In this document: positions 36,266 to 46,994 of the stretch, one piece after another
Position numbering within the stretch: the stretch's first letter is position 1
How the letters are laid out: the number at the start of each line of letters is the position of its first letter
From: Aristolochia californica
Lineage: Eukaryota; Streptophyta; Magnoliopsida; Piperales; Aristolochiaceae
DNA length: 64,000 bases
Direction: 5' to 3'
Assembly (NCBI GenBank): GCA_029961685.1
Contig: JARWKL010000005.1
Span: forward strand, 434,001 to 498,000
Notes under the pieces: generated by a model
What the model saw: only the letters and a program-made list of their open reading frames with translations
The model's database searches: none
What the model was told of the DNA's origin: nothing
Made by a program: the position numbers and the translations under genes

Positions 36266-39200
36266 ATGTTGCAGTGGATGGGAGGATCTAGGCGAAAGGT
36301 GACAACTGTACGTCACATTGCATTCCTTTTTCCTATCTTGATGTGCTAATAAGGAGTTTACGTAAAAAATGATGTATTATTGGCTGTAAAGGCTTCAATG
36401 ATTGGCCCGAGGAAGCGAGGGCTTCAGTATGCAACGAAATGTACCTGCATTTATTTATATTGTACGGACTCTGTTTGGAAAATGGCAAATATGTGACTCT
36501 TTTTCCGAAATGCGAATGAATTCCTGGCAATCATTTGCGGTGGATTTGGTAAAACGTCTTGTTGTTTTTTCTTCTATCGTAACTATTGATGAGATAGTAT
36601 GAATAAGAGATAACGAGAAGAACTGTCTTAAATGCTGTCCGCTCAGACTAGGATGAAGAACGATAGGATAACAAGGAAGAGAAAATCATGTGGCAGAGAA
36701 AAATGGGCTCTTCTTGAAAGGAGTTTAAAAGCAGTCAATATTCTCGTTTTTGGTTATAGAATCCAATGAAATTTATTCATAGCTGGAGTCTGGACAGAAA
36801 AAAGTAGTTTTGGAAGTGTGGTTGTAAATTATAGACTCCAAATATCATAGTCGCATTTTAAAATTTAGTCTGCTGTGTTTCTGATTTTAGATTCTGTTAT
36901 TTTCCCTCTTTCTTAATGGGACGAGTAGTTTTACTATTAGAGCATGAGGTATATTTCTGCTGACATGTTCCATGATTCCCTTGACAACGGTGGAGGACCA
37001 CAGACAAGAAGGTCTACACAAAACAGGTACCTGGTGCAAGTAAATTAATTTTTTCAAATGTGGTGATTCTATCATCCTAACCCAATTATGTGACTACCAA
37101 GGCAAAAGCAGTACTTTGAGCAAAGAAAACGACGCCAATTGGCTTTAAACCTAGAGTGCTATGATGATGAAAAGCATAAACAAACACAATATTGTGGAGA
37201 TCGTCCATCATTAGATATTGCTAGTCTGGCAAACTTAGCCACACTCACCCAGGAGTGCCGATACAAAGATATGACAAATGGTAATTACTTTGTCATTTTA
37301 GAATCATTTTAACAATTTTTTGCATTTGTTTTCTACTAGTTTAACTGTCCTTTTCAATTTAAGTTACACACGTAAAAAATTCAGTGCTTTTTTTTTTAGA
37401 AAGATAAAAAAAAAAGACAGTGCTTTAGGAGAAGTCTAGGTGCCTGATGGTCTTCTAGCTGTAGTGAGGCTTTTTGCTGATCAAATCGTCTTAATTTTGA
37501 GACTGTCTGAGCCAATCCCTCATATAAAATAATATCTTATGTGGACGTACGTGAGATATTTGCATAATGGTTATATGACATGTAATGTATCTGGGGGTCA
37601 ACTTTGCTAGATGCTGTACTCATCATGAATAGTTCATTTTGGGTGGAGTTTGATAGGAGGATTGTGAGTATCTGTATGTCTTGTTTGTATATAGAGATGA
37701 TTAAACTTGTATAATAGGAAAGAATATTTGAATGTGTCACCAATTTAATTTGGATATTAATTTTGTATGGACGACTCTTGAAATGCTTACATCATGCCAA
37801 CTGATGTAGCAGGAACAATCATACTATTTGATAGTGTTTGTTTTCCATGACGTTGCCTGTATGTTTGTTTGTGAATTTGTTGGTAATGCGTTTTGTATTT
37901 GACTTTCCTCTTCCCTTTGGTGCTCAAAGGAAAAGGCAACAGGCCAATGCTCACTGTTGAACTGCATTTTCTTCTATTTCAGTAAATAATAAAAGCCTAT
38001 ACAAAATGTAATAGTCAATATTAGTGATTAATTACTATTGTAAAAGGAAAAACCGATTGTACAACCATTTATTTTATGAAGTAAGTCACTTTTGTTTTTT
38101 TTTAGAATATTGACAATTTCATAGAAAGTCAAGTTTAAGCATTCATGTGGCTATCCTCTGTCTGGAGCAGAACAAAGTTCCATATGCAACAGAGTGGAGA
38201 TTGTATCCCCAAAGAAGTGAGTACTAACTACTGTCTCCCTCTCCCTGTCTCCTGCTGTCTATATACATATATAAGAAATGCAGATATGTTTATACTCGTG
38301 TCTATGATTCTGTATTATGACAGGTTTGTTGGTGCCACTCATCCTGACAATGAACCATCTACTCATAAAAAGTCATCCAATATAAATAATGATAAGGCGG
38401 ATAAAAAAAATGTTTCAACTGACAAGCGTAAGTACCAGACTCTCTCATTATCATTCTACTTTTTTCCATTACATACATAGAGCTTTTAGAGGCATGAAAT
38501 GATCCAAAATCCACTGTTTGCTTTGGCCTTGTCTACTTTCTTGGCAATCGGTGCGTATTCTTTTAGAATATTTGGTTATTGAATCTTTTATTATGTAGCA
38601 TGTTTACATTGAAATTGTATCGAATATAATAAATCTCCTTCTTTCCACTCTCTGCAAGGCAGCATTATCTGTTTTTGATTTGATTGGTGATGATGAATTT
38701 CACGGCCCTTCAGAAGGAAGATCAACACAAGAGGCACATGTTGCATTTTCAGTGGAAGGTGGGGGTTGTTTGAAGAATTTGTGAGCAGTTGATGTTTTAT
38801 GATTCATAATGATCACTGGATTCATCACTTTTGGATGATGGGGAATGAAACTTTGAAATGCAAAAGACCCACTATCTGTTTGTTCTTCAAGCAAACCTAC
38901 ATTATGTTTACTACCAATATGCTTTATCAAAAAGTATCTTGCCACTCACCAAACTCTTGCAGGTCTAGGTAAAATAGGAACAGAAACCCCAGTTCATTCA
39001 CCGAAACAACTCAGAAGGTAGATATTTTATTTTTGAACATTTCTTTTTGTTGAAAGTTACATAAAGGCAGTCTGATTCTGTTGATTTTTATTTTTATTTT
39101 TTATGTTATAAAGTGGGGGTATTCTAGTAATTTTATCCTATAATTCACTTTGGGAGTGACATAGAAAGGGAAAGAGGTCAACAGCTTTGATCTCTTGGAC

Positions 39201-42200
39201 TGCTCTACCTCTCTCACCCTTTCTCTTGCTGACTTTCTTCTTCTCTTTTTTCTTTCTGCTAAGAATATTCTAACATAGATCAATGAGTAGGAATATATTG
39301 GGCTTATTAGTTTTTTTTTTTTTTAAATGAATATTGGGCTCATTAGTTGGAAAATAGGCTTCCTAACTTGGGAGTTTGTGTGTTGTGTGCTCCATTGTGA
39401 ATTCTGTTGGATTGAGCCTGGTTTCATCCCAAAATGACTAGCTGCTTAGGAGGCTTATTGTGCACCCTTATAACCCACTAACATTTCTTAACATTTTGTT
39501 AATGTGGGACTTTATCTCTCCACACTCCCCCTAACGTCTAGGTTACATATCACAGGCTTAAGACATGGGGACAATCTCCCAATGGAGCACAACTGGGCCT
39601 TGCCCATGGAGACATCCTACTCTACTACCATTGTTAGATTTAGTTTGATTCCATCCCAAAATGACCAGCCACTCAGGAGCCCAATACTGTTGTATTGAAA
39701 GCTAACAAAAGCCCTTATTTTTTGAGAATGGCCTGGATTGGTATTGTTGAAATATGTATGTAGGGGTATTATGGGCTGTTTTACTTTTATGTGTGTTTCC
39801 CCTCATAGGTTAGATGTCATTATGTCTTTATTTGACTCAGATTGTTACTGTTTTGATTCAATTCCTATATATAATTAGTGAAACATAAGGTATTTATGAA
39901 TGAGAGGTAGTTTTGTCCTTTTATGTAATTATCATTAAGGGACGGAATACCAGAAAGTTGGGGTCGAATTCTGACCCCAAGAACTGCTACAGTTTCAGGA
40001 GCAGCTTTCTTTCATCTTCGCTTCTTAGTCTTCAACTTTTACAGACATGTTAAAGTAATGTTGTAAAACAGTGAGTTTCCTTTTCCAATTAGTATTCTGA
40101 TGTTTGAGTTTTGATTCTATCTAGAGTGTTTGGGTTTAAGTACTTTATTGCATTCAGAGATTATTTTTTGAGAAATGCCTGGATTGACATGGTCAAAGAG
40201 ATGTTGGAACTGGCATCTATATTAAAAGCATTTTATTACGAAATAAAAGCTCAGTTTCATTCTAGCATTCAACAAATGTTTCTTCCTAAATTCAGTCTTC
40301 CTATACTTTGATAGGGAACTTGTTTCAGCATTCATCATTCTTTGGCAAGTGTTATTTCTCTTGATTCCGTTCATTACCATGTAAACTTTTCTTATGTCCT
40401 TGACTTCCATTCTGTTCTTAACTCTTTTCTTGATGACTTGGGTCATGTGGGTCAGGAGCGATGGAAGTTTTTTTCGGAGTGCCTGAGGGATGCATTTAGC
40501 AAAATGATGATAAGATATGGTTTTAAGAGTCAATTAGATCATCTATTGTCTGCTCTTCATCATGCATTTGGTAACAAGGTTTTGATTGTGTATGGCAATG
40601 ATAAAGGTAAGTCTGGTGGTGATGTGCTGACATTGGTGAAACTAAGTAATTGTGGTTCATGAAAAAACTTTTAAACCAAAGGCTTAGTCTTCTTGAGGTA
40701 TTTGATTGGATTTGAGGTTGAATGGATAGGCAATGAAATAATTCTGTCTCATACAAAAGTATCTTTTGGATCTTTGAGGGGAAACAAGCATGCTTCTATG
40801 TAAACCTATACAAGCTAGCATAGTCTTACATGATGTGTAGTCTCTTATTATTTGACAACAAGTTGTACAAACAGTGGATAGGTAACTTGCACTATTTGAC
40901 TTTGACTATGCAAAATGTTTTATTAGCCATTGGAGTCATTAGCAAACAACCCTATTATATGTTACAAGTAGTCTAGCATCTATTAAACTAAATATAGTAA
41001 CATGCAAAAGAAAAAAGTGGCAGCTAGGTAGTGCAGAAGAAAAAAAAATTAAGCAATGTTTTATAAATCTTTTAAAATGAAGTAGATAAATTAGTCTATT
41101 GTTGAGTTTGACTTGGTTATTTCTCCTAATGGCATCTGACAATAATTTGTCTATCTCCATTGCTGTTAACTTAGTATTTCATAGAAAAACATGTGAAACA
41201 TATAAAAGTAGATTCTCAGTCTATAACACGTTATGAATGGGATGATTTGTACTCCTTATGTTTGTTGAAGATTAATGAGATACATTTAACCAAATTTTTG
41301 CCTCATCACCTTTTTATTTGATTTTTTAACAAATTAAGCATGTTTGATATTTTAGCTTGAAGAGTGTGGAAAGTTAGGTAGACAAAGGTAGTATAGTAAG
41401 TTAGCTTATTGGTTTGTCTTTATTATATTGTGGACAAAGTGGCCCATATCATTATCAAGAGCTGTATTGGGACCAAATCCCATACAATACACCCAATATG
41501 TCATATGCACTGTTTGTGTTGGGCAATCCATGTCATATTGTGTCTTCTCGGCACCCTTCAAGTCCAACACGTGTTGGCAATATGGGCACCCTTGACTGTG
41601 GGGGTTACTAGTTATTTTATAATTTTTTAAAGACATTTATCATGTAATTGTCTTTGAAAAAAAATCCTGTAAATCACTTAGTGAATAATATAGAGAAGAG
41701 AGGTTTACAACACTTTTTGTTACATTTTACTATTTTCTATTGGCATTGGCTTATATCATACTTTTCTTTAACTTGTTTTCTAATTATGCTAATGCATTGG
41801 AACACATAGTCTGATATTCCTATTAGCTACCCCTTTTTCATGCATGGTTTGAGATGCATTTATGATATGGTTCTACATTGTAGGAGTATTGTATTATGTC
41901 TCTTGCTTATCTATATACATGTTTGAATGGATTTTGCCTACAACATGCTAAATTTCTGATATCAACATTTCACTTGGTGGCAGCCCTCCAAAGATACCAC
42001 TGATCTCAAGATGTGCAATGTCCAAATCAGAAGTCCCAAACTGCAGTCCAAGGGGATTTATGCCAAACACTTACGATTCTTCGGATGATTTTCTCAGTGA
42101 TAAGTGGAAATTCTGTTGCTCAATGGAGGAGAAAGATAATGCCTGGGATGGTAATTTTTTTCCAGATAAGACATGGGATGGTAATTTCTTTCCTCCATAC

Positions 42201-44832
42201 CTTGTGGTTTGAGAAGCCAAAAAAATATGTTAGCCCTGTTCTTTATGTCCTCGCCTCCAGAGCTTCAAATCATATTCCAGCATGAAGAAGCCTAATGCCA
42301 ATTCAAATTCAAAAAACTTTTCAATTCAAAGTATAATGCCATCCACGGCCAACCCCCCAAATTCACACAGACACTCGCATCCAATATCTTTCTCTATTTC
42401 ATTTTGCCACCAAATTTCCCTGGATTAAGTATCTTATTTCTTTAGTTTTCCCCATCAGGTGGATCCAGCTTCCTGGATGACAGTGTCTTTGATGATACAA
42501 ACTATGGTTTAACGTGGAAGAGTCAAACTTTTCCTATGGACTATGGTTTCCAGAGAGACAAAACCCAGGAAATCTTTGATTATGATTTTGAGGATCAGTT
42601 TCTGCTCAACAGAAGGTTTTATCTGGTGGATTTTTTTTTTTTTTTATCATTAAAAACATTTTGCAACCACTTTCGTTTAAACTGTTGGTTTTATGCAGGC
42701 ATGTTGGAGAACGGGATAACAAACCTATTAGAATGTCAGGTGCTTTTGTCATTTTATTTGATGTGTGTATCTTTTTAACTGAAAGTTTCAGCCTTTAATG
42801 TGATTCAAAATTTTTGTTACATATTTATGAACTTAATATATGTGACATATCTAAGACAGTCTCCTCTGTGCAAAACAGGTAATATTTGTTTCAATGAATA
42901 TAGTGATGAGATATGATGTGCTGATTCTTAAAAATGACAACATATGTTTTCTGGGTATATCATGCGGAGAAGTACCAATAGCTCTTGAATAATTGTGTTA
43001 AGCAGGAGATTCGCTTTAGATGTTTCTTTCTATCACATTATAATTTATTCTTGGTTACCTCTCCTTTGTGTTTTTAGACCTATGGCAATTAGATTCACCA
43101 CTATCAAGTCTACAGCATTTACCATCAGAAAAAGAAAATGGTTTCAAAGCTTTTAATGGGCGAAGGTATTCAATTTCTTCTAGAGTTCTTTAAATTTATA
43201 TTAGGTTAGGGAAGGACTATATTTTGGTGTTTCTTAGAGGTGGCAGGTATCCTGAAGATTTCCAGTGTTTGGATCCCAAGATTGAGCTCTTCAATGATTA
43301 TTCTTGTTCCTTTTTCGGTTCAGAAGATTTAATGGACAGCATGAGCTTATTGAGGTATTTCCAAACCTTGTTGGTGGTTCTCAATATTTAATATGTGAAG
43401 TGTCTTCATGAATTCTGATAAATCGACCTTCCCTGCTATGGCTACTAATGCAGTGAGGAGTCATGCTCATCCAGCACAGGTTTAGTTAACAACTTAGCAA
43501 AATATATTGCTGATACTTTAATGTGATTCTGGTCTGTAACATTTTCCCTTTCAAGGAGCTTTTTTGTATGTACTTATAAGGAGCATTAACTATGCTGAAA
43601 ACTGTATTTTTAGTGAGGGGTGACCAAACAAGAAAGCCAACTTCAGAACTGTTCTCAGACAGATTAAGAGACAGAAATCATGACACAGAGTTGCACATGA
43701 ACGCAACTAAAAAGATGAAGAATATTTCTGTGGCAAAAGTGAAGTCGAGAAAACTGGGCAAGGTTCATGAAGAAGACATACTTAAAGATGTAAGAAACTA
43801 CGATAGGTCAAATTTCTTGTGGTTTACAGATGCTCAGCCCTTGAAAGGGCATGCTTCTGTCAAAAGAACTCTGGAACCACTAGAGAGATCATTTTTTGAA
43901 GATGGGAGCATGGCAGATATTGCGCCTATCCCTCAACCTTCTTCAGGTACAGAATTTACATCTTTCGGGGGAGAGTTTTGGTCTGTAGAGGATATTTGTG
44001 GGCCATATCCATCTACTACTAGAACACACCCTAGAGTGCAATCTTCTCCTAAGAAATCCAAATTCAAATCCAAGTGCATTGGTAGTGACAGCTTCAGATC
44101 AGCAGAAAATGTAGTTAAAGAGCAATCAGTTGATCACCTACCTCTAACAGAAGCCCAACCTATAAATCAGTCCTGCGCACCTGATTGTCAAGGAGATATT
44201 GAAGAAGTGTCAGGAACTCAGCCAATCGTTACCGACGTCTCTGAAGGCCTCAAGAAAGACATGCCTGTTGTGGAAACTGATTTATCCTCAGTCAGTACAA
44301 AGGATAGATATAATGAATCTGAAAAAGAAAAAGAGGGAAAGGTGGAAGTGATTGATAATCCAGAAATGGGAAAATCTCTGGTGTCTGCTCAAGAGATTCT
44401 GACGGGTTCGATGGAGATTCCTGCAAGGCTTCTGAAGTTTACAATGGATACAGAGTAAGCCAAATAATTCATTATTTACATTGCTGCAATCTACTTGCTT
44501 TTTCTTGCTTTGAGAATGGTTACTGAGATTTTACCTTCCCCTCTAGGCACCACAAATATGCTGGCATCAACTTGTATTCTAAATATGGCAATAGAGGTAG
44601 TTCAGGTTGTTTTGTTTTTGAGTTTTTTTATTGGGTTATATTTGACATTATCATCCTTTCAGTTGTAGATGCAGAGAGAGAAACTTCTAAACCTGAATTA
44701 AAAACCTGTGGTAAGGGACAATCTCATGTTGAGCAATCTTATGAGATGATGCTTGAAAGTTACGTTCTTCAGCTTCTGTGTGTCCGAAAGGTACTAGAAG
44801 CATCAGAAAACAATCCAGTTAAGAAGGCTTGA
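36266..44832 (+). CDS. Plant protein of unknown function, 16 exons, 741 aa
   Basis: I do not recognise a named family. Sixteen exons join in phase: 36266-36298, 37004-37026, 37102-37280, 38129-38216, 38324-38427, 38663-38758, 38963-39017, 41984-42150, 42459-42615, 42699-42739, 43078-43165, 43247-43354, 43454-43479, 43614-44454, 44547-44596 and 44663-44832. The start MLQWMGGSRRK leads into a strongly basic stretch (RRSTQNRQKQYFEQRKRRQ, residues 13-31), a likely nuclear localisation or nucleic-acid-binding patch. SLDIASLANLATLTQE follows. The middle is acidic, aromatic and Ser-rich (DYDFEDQF, WQLDSPLSSLQHLPS), and the C-terminal exon is helical (YEMMLESYVLQLLCVRKVLE). No transmembrane segment or catalytic motif is seen. 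Two in-phase donors 30 bp apart end exon 8. Intron 7 is about 3 kb and contains a TRIM. Confidence 0.8.
39405..39688 (-). mobile_element. TRIM-type LTR element remnant (intron 7 of unknown gene)
   Basis: Two direct repeats share CATCCCAAAATGAC(T/C)AGC. The left one starts at 39405 (TGTTGGATTGAGCC) and the right one at 39632 (TGTTAGATTTAGTT). On the minus strand the right copy ends CTAAATCTAACA, and TGGTAGTAGAG (39630-39620), a degenerate primer-binding site, follows. A CCCACATTAACAAAATG promoter-proximal block is present in the left copy. The right copy is shortened. The repeats are related to the element at 49317. Confidence 0.5.
40342..40662 (+). other. Coding-like open segment inside intron 7
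   Basis: An open stretch of 106 codons with balanced, protein-like composition, especially 40432-40608 (residues LDDLGHVGQERWKFFSECL and DAFSKMMIRYGFKSQLDHLL). It ends near a GTAAGT donor at 40609. It is not needed by the surrounding gene, whose exons 7 and 8 join in phase without it. It could be a captured gene fragment, an alternative exon or chance. I recognise no domain. Confidence 0.2.
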
Positions 44833-45189
44833 TTTTCTACACCATCTTTTATGATTTTGTTAGATTGATCAGGTGAATAATCATGCCTCTTGAAATGAAG
44901 AACGCAAGAAACGGAGTTCGTGAGCTTGTTGCATGTAGTATTGCGTGGGTCTCATTATACTTACTAGGATTACTTCTTTGTGCAAGATTCTGCTGGTTGA
45001 CATCGTTTTGGACTAGATGCATTGTCTAAATAATTTCGCTTTTCAGGCAGGTAAATCCTTGATATGGTTATTAAAGAACCAACAGAACAAAATAAAAATG
45101 TTTAACTTCCATTCTTTGAATAGTGAGAAAAGGAACATAGATGTATTATCTTCTTCTTCATTACTGTGAAGTTGGATCTAATTCCAGTT

Positions 45190-45440
45190 GGGCATACGAC
45201 CAAAAGTCTCACATTGGTTAAAAGTAGAGAGGATCTTGGATAATATATATATGTGTGTCCACATTAGGGGTAAAGCCCAAGAGCAAATCCATGAGGGCTT
45301 AGGCCCAAAGTGGACAATATCATACCAATGTAGAGATAGGTAGTGTCCATAGTTTTTACAATTCCATCTCAAAATGATTAATCACTTAAAAAACTTATCA
45401 TCCAACTTTATAAAGCAAGTAGAATCTTAAGCCATTTTAG
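45190..45440. repeat. LTR-like dispersed repeat fragment
   Basis: Contains GTCTCACATTGGTTAAAAG, GGATCTTGGATAATATATA, GCCCAAAGTGGACAATATC and a CATCTCAAAATGATTAATC end resembling the TRIM copies at 39.4 and 49.3 kb. The SCCCACAT-type block and the 'gcccaaagtgg' core are common in dicot retroelement LTRs. No partner repeat is seen, so this may be a solo LTR or fragment. Confidence 0.4.
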
Positions 45441-46256
45441 GGGGGACTTTTTACTCTCACTAACAAATACTTTTATTTCTTTATATCTGCAGAAAGATTC
45501 TATAAATATGTAATGTCTTAATGGCTACCTTTCCAGAGGTAGAATCAAGGGGCTGGAGAGGGAATTTCAAGTTTTCCATATTTGCTCTCCTTTCCAAATA
45601 TTTTCATTTATTGGGCACTGCTTCATATATCCTGAGTTTAGTCTATTGATTTTTGGAGATCAAAGGTTATCTAACTTCCTGCTGTAGTGTTCTGCTTCAG
45701 ATGCATGCACTTGAGCCTAATCTATTTAATACATTTCATTTGTTGGATTCGTTTATTGCTCTAGCAGTAAAAAAAATTGGAACTACTACCCGGTTGCTTT
45801 TCTAGCAGAAAAACCTTACTCAACCAGCTGCATTGGGATAACTGGGAGGTAACTGGGAGGTGGATTTTGGTTTCAAAATCCTGCCTTGCTGTGCCCTTTC
45901 TTTTCAATTGAAAACCAGAAAAGGCCAGCTTTTTGGACGTTATTCTAAAACAAATACCTTTAAAGGATATAGGATATATTGTGCTGCGTGACCTATATAA
46001 TAATTAAATATCCTCTTGTATTTTTGAACTTTTTAGTTATATTAACTTAAAAATCAATATATTTAAAATGTAGTGTAATTCTTCTGTAACTGTATATATC
46101 TTATTTTTATGCAAGGAGGCTTTTGCGGTCACTTCGTTCTTTCATAGGAGAAAATGTCACAAGAGATAATGAATAGAAAGTGTTCAATCAATAGAAATTT
46201 TAAGGTGACAATGAATACCAGCCAGAGGAAACACAGCGAACGACTACCAGAGTATG

Positions 46257-46372
46257 TTTTTTTTGGGTTGAATTTATTACAATTGGTTACACCCAAAATC
46301 CTGCCCTGAACTGGAGACCTCCAATTAGAAAACCCCCATGAGACCATTGAACCACAGGCTGCCACATATGGG
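46257..46372 (-). mobile_element. tRNA-type SINE copy (intergenic)
   Basis: The minus strand reads GTGGTTCAATGGTCTCATGG (A box-like) and GGGGGTTTTCTAATTGG. A degenerate B box (AGTTCAGGGCAGG), GGGTGTAACCAATTG and a short A-run follow. The CATGGGGGTTTTCTA block is shared with the SINE in IBR5 intron 1. Confidence 0.5.
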
Positions 46373-46994
46373 TTATGAGATAAATGCAAACAACAAAATA
46401 TAAAAAAAAAAAAAAAATCATTCCTTTTCCTTTTCATATTAAAGAAGAAAAGGTGGGCATCTTTTGTTTGTGTATACCCAATCTATTTAACTAAAAAAAA
46501 ACTGAGAATGCACTCAGTGTTCCAATCCTGAAATTAGAGTCATTTTCTTCTTGTTTTTGAACCTCTATATTTCCTCTGATATTTATGATAATATGACCAC
46601 AAACTGGTAATCAGTAATCCACCGTCCATATCAAGATGTAAACATCTAGCTACAAAATCAAAAAGTGCAAATCACTCATGACAATATTACACATAATACA
46701 ACAGATGTCTAATTGTAATGGTACAACCATATGCATTTTCCGTCTTGATTTACAGGTACACATATGGAGTATACCGCACCCATAAAGTACACGGTTAGTC
46801 TTCAATAATTTATGTACAGAGAGAATCAGTTCTACAGACAGAAGAAGAAAGCAAAGAGCCTATTTGGGAGTACAAAAATTCCTGTGAGGCCTTCAATTAC
46901 AATATCTATCTGATTAGAGTTTAGAAACGATGGTCAAAAGAAAAAACTTTTACAACTTTTAGATTCAGAGCAACCTTCATACATAAATGAGGCT

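Larger units (their letters stand above)
44833..46994. other. Intergenic, convergent 3' ends
   Basis: About 2.2 kb between the stop codons of the unknown gene and the glycosyltransferase. It contains a repeat-like block at 45190-45440 and a SINE at 46257-46372. The outer parts should be 3' UTRs. No gene is supported. Confidence 0.6.
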
